DNA of 64,000 bases from Isoetes taiwanensis (lineage: Eukaryota > Streptophyta > Lycopodiopsida > Isoetales > Isoetaceae): positions 16,866,041-16,930,040 of the forward strand of contig JAJEKV010000002.1 of assembly GCA_021234155.1 (NCBI GenBank), in the 5' to 3' direction. A program made the position numbers and the translations under genes. Within the stretch, counting starts at the first letter, position 1. The number at the start of each line of letters is the position of its first letter. Below the pieces are notes generated by a model, which saw nothing but the letters and a program-made list of their open reading frames with translations, searched no databases and was not told the origin of the DNA. Shown piece by piece: positions 32,731-43,410 of the stretch.

Positions 32731-34497
32731 TTAGACGGACCCAGCCCTTTTGACATGAGCCGTCGCCCGCATTACGCAATTATATTTAAAATAAGATAGA
32801 TCTAGCTATCATGTAATACTAATCATTCATGAACTGCAAAATCTTAACAGATATTCACATTGATCAGAAAGTGTCAACAACTCATATGCATAATGTTCGA
32901 ACAGATACCTCACTGCTTATAGAATTTATATCCTAATAGCATATCAAGGATAACAAAAGACGTCTATACATATGAAAATACAACAAGTTCACTCAGATCC
33001 TCCATCTGAGGTGACTGATGAAGACTCAATAGAACCAGAACCCTCGGACGGTTCATCTCCCGACTCTCCATCTAAGAGATGAACCCTCGGCTGTCTCTGC
33101 TCATAATATATCCGTCGGAAGACGTCGGTCAGCATCTCGTAAATCCATTGCTTCGACACCAGCTCTGGCTCGTCCCAGGTTTCCCAAAATCACCACGTCA
33201 CAAAGGAGTCTAAATATAACGTGATACTGGGCTCATCCAGACGTGTCATCTTTAATAGACACACAACAAGCAAGAGGGGGTTAGTCCAGCCGAACTAAGT
33301 GGGAAAAACTGAGGTAGAGAATCAACAACCATACTAATAATGAAATAGACATCCATGTTCAACACACAACTGCAGCAACTTACTTCGTTCTATTTTCCTG
33401 CAAGGGGTTAGACTATTAATCTCATGCTACATGCTTAGGATCTATGATCCAATCCAACTTTCCCCTTGGGTCGCGACCCCAAGGAGACAGACATGGCAAT
33501 GAGAAGCTGGCTAGCACATCACACAGGGCCCAAAGCGGAATGGCTATTGGGAACCTTCAATCCAGGGGGACAGATAGGACATATTACATACAAAAGCAAC
33601 CTGTTGAGTAGGAGCAACAAAGGAACGCTGGCTAGGTTCAGAATGGGGAGCCACGATCTCCGAATTGAGAAAGATAGGTGGAGAAAAATAGACAGAGCAG
33701 AGCGAATATGTCGACTATGTGACACAGGAAAAATAGAAGACGAGATACATATGGTCAAGGATTGCCCGGTCTACACAGACATAAGGTCCAAATTTAACAA
33801 GGTCATGTGGGATCTCCCACTCCCAGCTCTGATGGACAAAGAAGAGACACTCACAGATGTAGCGAAAGCTATAAAAGAGATGATAATAAGACACCGGGGG
33901 GTGCACAAAGAGAAAGGGCTAATAATCTGAGAAGCACTATTGAGACGAATCAGAGAGGCCCACAGAGTACAGTTCAAAACTGTTGATAACGATGCATTGT
34001 GTATGGCCAAGAAGCCAGCTATAAGCACGATGCGGGTATTAAAAAGAACAAGAGAAGCCCGCTAGAAGGCTACATAGTCCTATGCGTCTGTTTGTTGGCA
34101 ACACCCACTTTTGGGAGCTCGCAGGATGCTACACAAGTCCGGGGGCCTCACGGCCTGAGGGACGTTAATGTATATTCTATTCTATTCTATTCTATTCCAC
34201 TGTACTTACAGACCTTAAAACAAGGATGCTCTCCCCTTGGACTCATCCGTCTAATCCTCTGGCCATGGATACGGAGTTACACGACCGCCCCACCCTTCCG
34301 AAGATAGGTCGTTTAATGCAAGATGCACAATTAATACATATCAAGATCTCCATACATTCCACACCATAACCTCAACCATCATCCAAATGACCATTTTGCT
34401 ATTACATGATCCTACGGCTTCTAGAAAATACCCAAGCATGGAAAGGCCACTGAATTAAAACACAGGATAACAATTACGGGAAGTATCTATTGACTAG
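32731..34497 (-). mobile_element. Gypsy LTR, arm B (inverted), split by a LINE
   Basis: Inverted copy of the LTR at 26072-27159. It is split by a LINE fragment (33483-34197): sequence before the insert ends 'gggtcgcgaccccaaggagac' and the other part resumes with 'ctctccccttggactcatcc'. Only about 20 bp separate its outer end from the next LTR (34520), which runs the other way. Confidence 0.75.
33483..34197 (+). mobile_element. LINE 3' fragment inserted in gypsy LTR B
   Basis: Open segment 33466-33930 with the same C-terminal protein as the LINE at 20.3 kb (RSWLAHHTGPKAEWLLGTF, and CRLCDTGKIEDEIHMVKDCP). About 230 bp of 3' UTR follows, then (TATTC)n at 34172-34196. The 5' end is truncated at about 33483 inside LTR sequence. 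This is the younger of the two copies: its reading frame is intact over 140 residues. Confidence 0.85.
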
Positions 34498-34519
34498 CTA
34501 TGTATTCATAATAGTTAAT

Positions 34520-35117
34520 TGTTAATAGATACCTCCCGTAATTGTTATTCTGTGTTTTAATTCAGTGGCTTTTTCATGATTGGGTATTTGCTAGAAGCTG
34601 TAGGATCATGTAATGGTAAAATGGTCACTTGGATGATGGTTGAGATTATAGTGCCGAATGTATGGAGATTCCGATATGTATTAATTGTGGCATCTTGCAT
34701 TGAACGGCCCATCTTCGGAGGGGTGGGGCGGTCGTGTAACTCCGCATCCGTGGCCAGAGGGCTAACGGATGAGTCAAAGGGGAGAGCCCCCTTCTTTTAA
34801 GCCACGTACGTATAGTAGAATATGTCTCCTTGGGGTCGCGACCCAAGGGGAAAGTGGATTGGATCATAGATCCTAAGCATGTAGTTATGCATTTAGCATG
34901 AGACTGTATGGGATTAATAGTCTAATCCCTTGCAAGAAAATGGAGCGAGACAAGTTGCTGCAGTCGTGTATTGAACATCAATGACCATTTCATTCTTAGT
35001 GTGGTAGTCTCTACCCCAGTTTTCCTCACTTAGTCTGGCTGGACTAACTCCCTCTTGCTTATTGTATGTCTATTAAAGATGGCACGTCCGGATGAGCCCA
35101 GTATCACGTTATACTTG
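34520..35117 (+). mobile_element. Gypsy LTR, arm C, left part
   Basis: Third copy of the 1.09-kb LTR, in plus orientation, starting TGTTAATAG. It is split at ACTTG by the younger gypsy element (35118-41133), continues at 41134-41493, is split again by a LINE (41494-42171) and ends at about 42265 (GTTCGTCTCA). No primer site follows, so it is a solo LTR or a 3' LTR whose internal part is gone. Confidence 0.75.
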
Positions 35118-35639
35118 TGTTACGATATTAGAATGGTATTAGAACAAAATACTAGCTCGGGGGTGTGATTCACAACCAACAAGTGATTTAAATGAAACCA
35201 TTGGCTCTTAAAATATTTATGGCTGATAACGGGACCTGATATCAGCCCATCCGGAATTGTCCTCACTTGGATTCGAACCTTGGTCTATAGCTAGAAAGCC
35301 CAAGTGTCTAACCAAGGTGCCAATCTTAGACTTAATAAGAAAAGGCTAAATGCCTTTCTAAAAAGGCAAAGGCCGAAAAGAAGCACATACTTAGGGGGAC
35401 GAGACATGGAGAATCACCGCCAAAGCCTTACCTCTCTTCCTCTATTGATTTTTCCTTCTACTTCCAAATCTCCATAGCCTAGCTTGTTGGTCTGAGCAGG
35501 ATAAAGATTTCCTGCTCCAGGATAAAGATTTCCTGGTGAATCCGGTTGGGTGGACGAGCTTCTCCTACTAACTGGATTATCTTTCCGTTGATTGCTTCTT
35601 TACAGGTGATTTATCCGAGATTAAGAACAGATCATATCA
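35118..35639 (+). repeat. 5' LTR of the chromovirus-like element (522 bp)
   Basis: Begins TGTTACGATATT, ends AACAGATCATATCA. It lacks about 36 bp present in the 3' LTR after GGCCGAAAAG. On the minus strand it holds box-B-like GGTTCGAATCC (35269-35279) and box-A-like TGGTTAGACACTTGG (35299-35313), a tRNA-like pair. Confidence 0.9.
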
Positions 35640-35686
35640 ATTGGTATCAGAGCAAGGTTTGGTCTTGAGTAATAAATTCCTGTGCT

Positions 35687-36495
35687 ATGGCTGCTAATCG
35701 CTTCAATATCTCTGAAAGTGACTATATGCAAGCTATGCATAACGCTGGCTTTGTGGCAGCTCGAATCGCCCTTCCTCCGCCAGCTAGCCATGCTGAATAC
35801 CAGAGACAATTAGAGCATCTGGCAATTGCATACCAATTCTTGCCCGATCTGCGCAAAACAAATACGCCATGAATGATTACGTGCCACCTCCTCTACCAAG
35901 CTGCCCCCTCACTTTGAAATTCCTCCTCCACCTCATTCAAGATTCCGATGTTTGGTGATGATTTGAAAACAACCCCAAGAAAGGCAGTTGTGTAAGTGGC
36001 TTGAAAAGGTGGATATGCCTTACTTTAAAGGGGTTAGGTGTGTAAAACCGACACAAGTTATCGGTTTCTTGGGTATTTAGGAGAAATTCTTAAAGCAGCG
36101 TCAAGCGCCCCGAACAAGAAAAGTTACAAGCCATGGACACGTACCTTGATGATCAAGCGCAGGTTTGGTGGCAGGGAAGGAGACAGATGGAACCTCAGAT
36201 TAATTTATGGTCTGAATTCAAGTATGCTTTTGAAGCAAACTATTTGCCTGCCAACTATTATAGAATCCTTCAGAAAGAATGGGACCAAATCAAGCAGGAA
36301 GAAGGAGAATCTGTAGCTGACTATAACCTGAAGTTTAATCACTTAGGGTCCCAAGTTCGCAATCTCAGTGAAGCTGAACTTTTGCGAAAGTATGTTAATG
36401 GATTGCGAGAGGAAATCTTTGCAGAGCTGGATCTTTTAGAACCAGTAGATATGGCAGATGCAATCCAAAAAGAGAGAGTCCGAGAGGAAACTTAA
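35687..36495 (+). pseudogene. gag of the chromovirus-like element, frame-shifted
   Basis: Starts MAANRFNISESDYMQAMHNA (35687). It is broken near 35870, then resumes with a typical gag core: DTYLDDQAQVWWQGRRQMEP, then ANYYRILQKEWDQIKQEEGE and VADYNLKF (36133-36495). The gag core forms the virus-like particle in the cytoplasm. Length and motifs are normal for a plant gypsy, but it cannot be translated as one protein here. Confidence 0.85.
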
Positions 36496-37396
36496 TCCCA
36501 AAGCTAGAAGATTGGTGATATGGGAAGGAACACCATCGAGAGAACAAAAGAGAATGAAAAGGGAAAAGTATGACAATAGAAAAGATAACAAGGGTAGAAG
36601 AGGACGGGATGAAAGGAGACCTCGAAGGGGAACACGGTTTGATAGCCGAAAGAAGAGTAATGGGTATAAATCCCAACAGCAAGAGACTCCCAAGGGACCA
36701 AGAACTGGTTGTTATATATGTGGTGGTCCGCACTATCAGACTAATTGTCCAAAGAACACAGCTGTTCAAGAAAAGCCGATAAGAAACGTGCAGTTTAAGG
36801 AACCTGCTCCTAAGGAACGCCCTACTGCCCAAACTCATAATCTGGAGGATAAGCCTGAAACATCCCAAGCAGGTGAAGAAAGAGGACGATTGAAGGCAGT
36901 AGCTTCAGAACAAGAAAAGGGCCGGTTGCAAATTGCATACATGAAGACACTAAGTGCTACAGCAGTCCCATCCTCATGGTTGTTTAAGCTTAGAGGTAAA
37001 ATCGCAGATCGAGAGGTTGTTGTCCTGCTAGATGATGGAGCAACTCATGATTTTATCTCCATGGATGTGGTAAATGAGTTGAAGTTGCCAGTTTACAAAT
37101 TGCAAGTTCAACTTTCTGTAGTACAAGGGCTTAAAGGGTCAGAAGGCATTTGTGACAAATTTGTTATTGCGCCATTGCAAATGGAGACTTATTCTGAGCG
37201 CAGAGCACTCTTAGTAGCTGATCTGGGAACAGTGGATGTCATTCTGGGAATAGGATGGCGAACCCAGTATGATGTTCAACCTAACTATCGCCACAGGACC
37301 ATTAAAATGTTTGTTGATGGGCAGCCAATAATTTTGAAAGCTGAATGTGTAAATGAATGTGAACCTTTGCTATCATATTCTGAAGCAAAGACTTAA
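36458..37396 (+). CDS. gag zinc knuckle and protease of the chromovirus-like element
   Basis: A 312-residue frame. A basic linker is followed by a CCHC knuckle (CYICGGPHYQTNC, about 36714-36752) that would bind element RNA. Further on is an aspartic protease with VVVLLDDGATHDFIS (about 37015-37065) and the second-strand motif DVILGIGW. The active triad appears as D-D-G rather than the usual D-S-G, a notable change. It overlaps the preceding gag frame in a different phase, so a frame change is needed upstream. Confidence 0.85.
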   Translation: MQSKKRESERKLNPKARRLVIWEGTPSREQKRMKREKYDNRKDNKGRRGRDERRPRRGTRFDSRKKSNGYKSQQQETPKGPRTGCYICGGPHYQTNCPKNTAVQEKPIRNVQFKEPAPKERPTAQTHNLEDKPETSQAGEERGRLKAVASEQEKGRLQIAYMKTLSATAVPSSWLFKLRGKIADREVVVLLDDGATHDFISMDVVNELKLPVYKLQVQLSVVQGLKGSEGICDKFVIAPLQMETYSERRALLVADLGTVDVILGIGWRTQYDVQPNYRHRTIKMFVDGQPIILKAECVNECEPLLSYSEAKT

Positions 37397-37628
37397 TACA
37401 AAGTGACGCTGAGTCATATTCCATTTATTTGAGAGACTCTGATCCTCCATTTCAAACTCCTCCTGAATTGTATGGTTTTCTTAAACAATTTGATGATTTG
37501 TTTAAGGATGAGGAGACTTTGGACCTTCCTCCACCTCGTCCAGAGGATCATGCTATTCATTTATACCCAGATGCAAAGCCAGGGTAAGTCATTTTGAGAA
37601 GCTGGAGCTAGAAAAACAAATAAGGAAA

Positions 37629-39809
37629 ATGTTACAACGGCAATTGATTCAGCCAAGCAGTTCTCCTTTTGGAGCCCCTGTTATCCTAATCAAAAAGAAG
37701 GACAAGGGATATAGAATGTGCATAGATTACAGGGCTCTTAACAAGCTGACAATCAAAGATAAATTTCCAGTTCCTCGAGCAGATGATTTGTTCGATGAAT
37801 TGCGAGGTGCCTGTATATTTAGTAAAATAGATCTGAAATCAGGGTATCATCAAATCAGAATCAAGGAGTCAGATATTGAGAAAACAGCTTTCAGAACCAC
37901 TTTTGGACATTATGAATTCAGAGTGATGCCATTTGGACTCACTAATGCACCAGCAACTTTTTGCCGATTGATGGGGAGAGTTTTGGCACCTGTACTTGGA
38001 AAATGTGTTGTTGTCTTCTTTGATGACATTCTTGTCTATAGCCGATCCATAGAGGAGCATAAGAAACACCTTCAGCAAGTTTTTGATCTTCTCAGACAAA
38101 ATCAGCTATTTATTAATGAGTCCAAAAGTCGTTTCTTTATGCAAGAAGTTGGATATCTTGGACACATTGTATCCAAGGAAGGAATTAGAATGGATCCAGA
38201 TAAGGTGAAGGCTATTCTTAATTGGCCTCGACCTAACAATGTCAAAGAATTGCGATCCTTTGTCCAATTATGCAGTTATTACCGCCGATTTGTGAAGGAT
38301 TTTGCGAAAATAACTCTTCCATTGAACAGATTTTTGAAAAAGGATGTACCATTTCAGTGGAATGATGATGCAGAAAAAGCATTTCAGGATCTTAAGCACA
38401 AGATGGCAACTGAGCCTGTCTTAGCTCTTCCTGATTGGAATAAACCATTTATAGTGTGCTCAGATGCAAGCGGTAGTGCTATTGGTGCAGTGCTTATGCA
38501 AGATGGACACCCATTGGCTTACATTAGTCGTATGCTAAAGCCTTCTGAGCAGGGCTACAGTACTTATGAGAAAGAGTTGATTGCTTTAGTGCATGCATTA
38601 AAGAAATGGAGACATTATCTGATGGAGACTAAATTCATAGCTCGATTTGATCAGCAAAGTCTAAAGCATATCCAAACTCAGGATATCATAAATGCACGTC
38701 AGTTGAAACTCATTGATACCATCAAAGACTTTGAGGGCATGCAACTAGAGTATAAACCAGGGAAGGAGAATAAGGTTGCTGATGCTTTAAGCCGGGTGTT
38801 TACACATGCAATGTCTATTGCCAGAATCACTGACTTAGATCCAATGAAATTGGATTATAAAAAGGATCCTTCTTTTGCAGTGCCATTCAATCTATTAGAA
38901 AAAGAAGGCCGAGATCCTCTTGGGGAATACAAGTTGCACAATGGTTCCCTTTTGTACCGAAATCGCTTATGTGTTACACAGGCATATAGACAGAAAATGA
39001 TGCAAGAATGTCATGAACCTCCTTATTCAGGTCATCGAGGAGTTCAAGCTACACTTGCTACTGTAAAAAGGCGCTTTTATTGGCCTAAACTGGTAAGGGA
39101 TGTCAGAAGATATGTAGAAGCTTGTACAATTTGTCAACAAGTTAAAGCTTCAACTAGTAAACCAGCTGGATTGTTACAACCCTTACCAATACCAGAAGCG
39201 CCATGGAAGCACATTACTATGGATTTCATCCAGGGTTTTCCAAATTCTTCTCATAAGAACAATCAAATATGGACAGTTGTAGACAGGCTGTCTAAACAAG
39301 CTCATTTTATTCCTTGTAAGTCCACCATGACAGCTCCTCAGGCGAGCAAACTCTTTTTGAAGGAGAAATTTAGAATACATGGATTGCCTGATGTAATTAT
39401 CACAGATAGGGATCCAATATTCTGCAGCAAATTTTGGTCAGGACTTATGAAGAATTTGGGTACCTCTTTGAAGTTTTCTACAGCCTATCATCCTCAAACA
39501 GATGGCCAAACAGAAGTTGTTAACAAAACTATCGAGGATATGTTACGGGCTTATGTAGCAGAAAGAAAAACTCAGTGGGAGGATTATCTATATATGCTAG
39601 AGTTTGCATATAACAATACCGTCCATTCGGTAACCCAGAAAACTCCATTTGAGATTGTCTACAGATGTGGCTTAGATTCACCTATCACAAAGATTGGAGG
39701 TGAAGTTCCCGCTTCAGATGCAGTCACTCATGACTTTACGGAAATTTTGAAGGAAGTCAAGACTCGCATTCTTAACGATCCGCCAGGCTATGATGTCCAA
39801 ACTGGCTAA
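37629..39809 (+). CDS. Reverse transcriptase, RNase H and integrase of the chromovirus-like element
   Basis: Uninterrupted for 726 residues. Reverse transcriptase: [27 protein letters not shown] (first catalytic Asp), then [11 protein letters not shown] (YXDD-type box, residues 121-131). RNase [19 protein letters not shown] and [14 protein letters not shown]. Integrase: H-H-C-C zinc module (SGHRGVQ ... CTICQQVK), then catalytic [19 protein letters not shown] and a glutamate in [15 protein letters not shown]. About 13 residues just before the start are missing because of a deletion near 37590. It ends early at a frame change at 39809, before the chromodomain. Confidence 0.93.
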   Translation: MLQRQLIQPSSSPFGAPVILIKKKDKGYRMCIDYRALNKLTIKDKFPVPRADDLFDELRGACIFSKIDLKSGYHQIRIKESDIEKTAFRTTFGHYEFRVMPFGLTNAPATFCRLMGRVLAPVLGKCVVVFFDDILVYSRSIEEHKKHLQQVFDLLRQNQLFINESKSRFFMQEVGYLGHIVSKEGIRMDPDKVKAILNWPRPNNVKELRSFVQLCSYYRRFVKDFAKITLPLNRFLKKDVPFQWNDDAEKAFQDLKHKMATEPVLALPDWNKPFIVCSDASGSAIGAVLMQDGHPLAYISRMLKPSEQGYSTYEKELIALVHALKKWRHYLMETKFIARFDQQSLKHIQTQDIINARQLKLIDTIKDFEGMQLEYKPGKENKVADALSRVFTHAMSIARITDLDPMKLDYKKDPSFAVPFNLLEKEGRDPLGEYKLHNGSLLYRNRLCVTQAYRQKMMQECHEPPYSGHRGVQATLATVKRRFYWPKLVRDVRRYVEACTICQQVKASTSKPAGLLQPLPIPEAPWKHITMDFIQGFPNSSHKNNQIWTVVDRLSKQAHFIPCKSTMTAPQASKLFLKEKFRIHGLPDVIITDRDPIFCSKFWSGLMKNLGTSLKFSTAYHPQTDGQTEVVNKTIEDMLRAYVAERKTQWEDYLYMLEFAYNNTVHSVTQKTPFEIVYRCGLDSPITKIGGEVPASDAVTHDFTEILKEVKTRILNDPPGYDVQTG

Positions 39810-40293
39810 GAAGCGGAGAAAAGTTGAATACAAACAAGGACAATGGGTGTGGATACATCTTCCCAAGAAGAGACTGCGAAAAATGGGTACAAGGTATGTA
39901 AAATTGGCACCCAGGTACTATGGACCATTTCAAATTGAAGACAGAGTAGGTGAGAATGCTTATCGCCTTCGTCTATATGGGAAATGGCTTAAGCTTCATC
40001 CAGTCTTTAATGTTGTAGTACTAAAACCCTTCAAGGGAGGTGAAATTTCTCCTGAGGTTTTGCAGAAGATGGACTATCCAGATCCACCACTCATTAAAGG
40101 AGATGAAGAAATACTAGAACCTGAGAAGATTCTTACTCATCAAGACAAGGAGACACGTCGATCTTCTTATCGAAGGTATCTAGTAAAGTTTAAGTTTCAT
40201 CCACCTTCTGATGCAATATGGTACTCCAAAGACCAACTCAAAGAGTATCAAGTACTTGTGGATGAGTATGAACTGACTTTGAGACATGATTAA
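39790..40293 (+). CDS. Integrase C-terminal and chromodomain-like end
   Basis: A 167-residue frame continuing the integrase in another phase: [35 protein letters not shown] and [13 protein letters not shown]. Then comes a chromodomain-like block [31 protein letters not shown]. In chromoviruses this module directs insertion to particular chromatin. Confidence 0.8.
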   Translation: MMSKLAKKRRKVEYKQGQWVWIHLPKKRLRKMGTRYVKLAPRYYGPFQIEDRVGENAYRLRLYGKWLKLHPVFNVVVLKPFKGGEISPEVLQKMDYPDPPLIKGDEEILEPEKILTHQDKETRRSSYRRYLVKFKFHPPSDAIWYSKDQLKEYQVLVDEYELTLRHD

Positions 40294-40575
40294 TTTGCAA
40301 ATTATTTCAATTACATGATATATAACTTGCTGCAACAAATATTATTTGTCTGGCTATGACAACCATGGGAATCCCAGCGTGGAATATCTAAAGAATGATA
40401 TACGTTGGTCGGGCTTAATTGCCTAAGGCTCAAAGACCTCAGATTGACTTGAGGCCATCTCTAAATGAATTGAGATGAAAGTCCTCAGATTGACTTGAGG
40501 CCATCACTGAATGAATTGTGATGAGCAATTTTTCCTAAGATTGACGAGGACGTTCAATCACGGAAAGGGAAGGAT

Positions 40576-41133
40576 TGTTACGATATTAGAATGGTATTAG
40601 AACAAAATACTAGCTCGGGGGTGTGATTCACAACCAACAAGTGATTTAAATGAAACCATTGGCTCTTAAAATATTTATGGCTGATAACGGGACCTGATAT
40701 CAGCCCATCCGGAATTGTCCCCACTTGGATTCGAACCTTGGTCTATAGCTAGAAAGCCCAAGTGTCTAACCAAGGTGCCAATCTTAGACTTAATAAGAAA
40801 AGGCTAAATGCCTTTCTAAAAAGGCAAAGGCCGAAAAGGCAATTTACCTTTAATGACCTTTCAAGAGACTATAAAAGCACATACTTAGGGGGACGAGACA
40901 TGGAGAATCACCGCCAAAGCCTTACCTCTCTTCCTCTATTGATTTTTCCTTCTACTTCCAAATCTCCATAGCCTAGCTTGTTGGTCTGAGCAGGATAAAG
41001 ATTTCCTGCTCCAGGATAAAGATTTCCTGGTGAATCCGGTTGGGTGGACGAGCTTCTCCTACTAACTGGATTATCTTTCCGTTGATTGCTTCTTTACAGG
41101 TGATTTATCCGAGATTAAGAACAGATCATATCA
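40576..41133 (+). repeat. 3' LTR of the chromovirus-like element (558 bp)
   Basis: Same sequence as the 5' LTR plus a segment of about 36 bp (about 40838-40874) missing there. Ends CATATCA, then the host repeat ACTTG. Box-B-like GGTTCGAATCC on the minus strand at 40727-40737. Confidence 0.9.
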
Positions 41134-41493
41134 ACTTGGACTCCTTTGTGACGTGGTGGTTTCGGGAAACCTGGGACGAGCCAGAGTTGGTGTCAAAGCA
41201 CCAGATTTAGGAGATCCTGACTGACCTCTTCCGACAGATATACTATGAGCAGAGACAACCAAGGGTTCATCTCTTAGATGGAGAGTCGAGAGATGAACCT
41301 TTCGAGGGTTCTGGTTCTCCTAAGTCTTCATTAGTCACCTCAGATGGAGGATCTTGTTGTATTTTCGTTTGTACATACGTCTTTTGTTATCCTTTGATAT
41401 GCTGTTACCATACAAACTCTATAAATAGTAAAGCTATCTGTAGTGTGATGTCACGCTGGGTGATGGGGTCCTTCGAACGTTGATTTTGCAGTT
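41134..41493 (+). mobile_element. Gypsy LTR, arm C, middle part
   Basis: Continues the LTR interrupted at 35117; matches 26650-27060 of arm A ('gactcctttgtgacgt' onward). It ends where a LINE fragment begins. Confidence 0.75.
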
Positions 41494-42171
41494 CGGGTTA
41501 TGTATGAGTCACAGGAGGAGGGGTGGTTTCATGAGGGAAGGAAATGGTTGGCACGATGGAATATAGATATGATTGATCTACCTATACAACCAGAAGCTAT
41601 ATGTGATCTAGTGAGAACAAAGATCATTGATAAGATATGGGCAAATGCACAGGGTAAAATGGACATGTACAGGAAGGATGTTAACCCTATGATTATTTAT
41701 ACAGCACAGCATTATCTTCTGGATCCTTTGCCACTCGCTGCTAGACATCGTATCTGTAGGATGAGGGTTAGCTCCCATCACCTGCAGTAGGATGAGGGTT
41801 AGCTCCCATCACCTGCAGATCGAGTATGGGCGTTGGCAAAAAGTCCAAAGAGCATTACGGGCATGTCCTGTATGTGGTTCCACAGATGTTGAAGATGAAT
41901 ACCATTTTATTATTGCTTGTCCTGCATACGAAGCAGTAAGAGCACGGTATCATCTTCATGAGGCTGATCTAAGTAGTGTTCACACAGTGTTGCAAATGCC
42001 CTCCGCAAAACTAGCAGCATTTCTTCGCGATTTATTATGTGTGCAAAAAGCGCACTTAGAAAGACTAGATTTCCGATAACTCAAATTTGGAGTTTTCCTA
42101 TGATTGTAAATATTTCGTCTCCTAGACCGCAGGGTCTATATGAGATAGTGAATACAATTTCATTTCATTTC
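41494..42171 (+). mobile_element. LINE 3' fragment with (ATTTC)n tail
   Basis: Frames 41500-41790 and 41792-42079 encode the C-terminal part of a LINE ORF2: EGRKWLARWNIDMIDLPIQP, then DPLPLAARHRICRMRVSSHH and the knuckle CPVCGSTDVEDEYHFIIACP. The 24-bp text 'aggatgagggttagctcccatcac' is directly repeated at 41759 and 41789, causing the frame break. The element ends in three to four ATTTC units. A different family from the (TATTC)n LINEs, but with the same kind of C-terminal knuckle. Confidence 0.85.
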
Positions 42172-42265
42172 ATTTAGTATTACATGATAACTAGGTCTAT
42201 CTTGTTTACAATGGAATTGTGTAATGCAGGCGACGGCTCATGTCCTAAGGACTGGGTTCGTCTCA
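42172..42265 (+). mobile_element. Gypsy LTR, arm C, right end
   Basis: Last 94 bp of LTR copy C ('tttagtattacatgataact' to 'gttcgtctca'), matching 27069-27159. No primer-binding site follows. Confidence 0.7.
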
Positions 42266-43410
42266 CCAAGAAGACACAAAAAACAACACAGATTGAAACA
42301 GTTTCTTTATAGTTTCTTTCCTTTCTAGCAAAGATCGAGCTCTTAACCCAAACAATACAAAATATACAGTAAAGATAAAGCTAGAAAGCAGTTTTTGTGA
42401 TCAAAGAACCAAATAAAAAACAGACCCGTGATTTCTAAAAAGGATTGGCTCTTCTTATGTTGCAAGCTATAAAAAATCAACTGTTTTTTAGGTATTGGAA
42501 AACCAAAATGAAAGCACCAGCAATCAAAGCTACAAATCCGAATGAAAATAAAACAATAGGTACCTGTGAAGTGATTCACAAAGCTCTTCTCTGAACATTT
42601 AGTGCCAGAATAGTTGTTCACATCTAATCCCTAGAAGCAAAGCCGTTAATCAAACATTTGGGATCAAAAGGCTTTTGCAGCCGACCGTGGAAAAAGCACA
42701 CTATTGAAGGGAGAGGTCTAATAGCAGCTCGGCCAGAAACTCCAGAGCAGCGGAGCTTTGTATTCAGCATCTCCATTGATGGGGCTGGAGGAGACATCGG
42801 AAATTGCCAATAAACCTGTACGCTAAATGGTGCAAACCTCTACGCCAAATAGTGCAAACGCAAGATCAAAATGGGGCTAAGCCCATGGGATCTTCAGATT
42901 TTGCAGAAAAGAGGGTGATCGTCACATCAAGATTTTGCAGAAAAGAGCGTGATCGCCACATCAGAACCTGCGGAAGGCATTAATGGCCTAGACACGTGTC
43001 AATAATTATGGATGTTATGACCATAACATACCTATTGTTAGGTTGTTATGGCAATAATAATTTTATTGCAAATATCCCTCCCAAGGACTGCCATCGAATA
43101 TAGCACACCTACCATCTACGATCCAGATTAAATCCTGAGCCTAAATGACGAGGCTCAGGACGTTAAGGCAGTATAGTACATACATAATTAGCACATATAT
43201 AATCACATAATTTTGCACTTCTATTTTGTCGGCAATGTTCAAAATACGTGCAGCCATAGATAACTTTCACATTTCTGAAAACACATTTTTGAAAGGAGTA
43301 CCGAGTAATTGTTAATTTTCAGCTGACTTGGCGGGCCGAGTGTGGCGGCGTTGCTAGGTCAGCTGAAGGCTAGTTTGTATTATCCGCGACTCCCCTTCCC
43401 CCCCCCCGAC
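42266..43410. other. No gene seen; small duplications
   Basis: No supported gene. 'agattttgcagaaaagaggg/cgtgatcg' is repeated in tandem at about 42895-42960. C-rich runs near 43400 lie at the boundary of the transposon to the right. Confidence 0.4.

Larger units (their letters stand above)
35118..41133 (+). mobile_element. Ty3/gypsy chromovirus-like retrotransposon, nearly complete, TSD ACTTG
   Basis: LTRs at 35118-35639 and 40576-41133 begin TGTTACG and end CATATCA. The 5-bp host repeat ACTTG flanks the element (35113-35117; 41134-41138). The primer site TGGTATCAGAGC follows the 5' LTR (35642-35653), and the purine tract GGAAAGGGAAGGAT precedes the 3' LTR. Internal order is gag, CCHC knuckle, protease, reverse transcriptase, RNase H, integrase, chromodomain-like end. 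The LTRs differ by about one substitution that I noticed plus one ~36-bp deletion in the 5' LTR, so insertion is young. Frameshifts in gag (about 35870), before reverse transcriptase (37390 and 37590) and after integrase (39795) make it defective. Confidence 0.93.

Noticed and set aside
35269-35315. A real tRNA gene in the LTR
   Set aside because: A and B boxes are present but I could not fold an acceptor stem or assign an anticodon; kept only as a finding on tRNA-like boxes.
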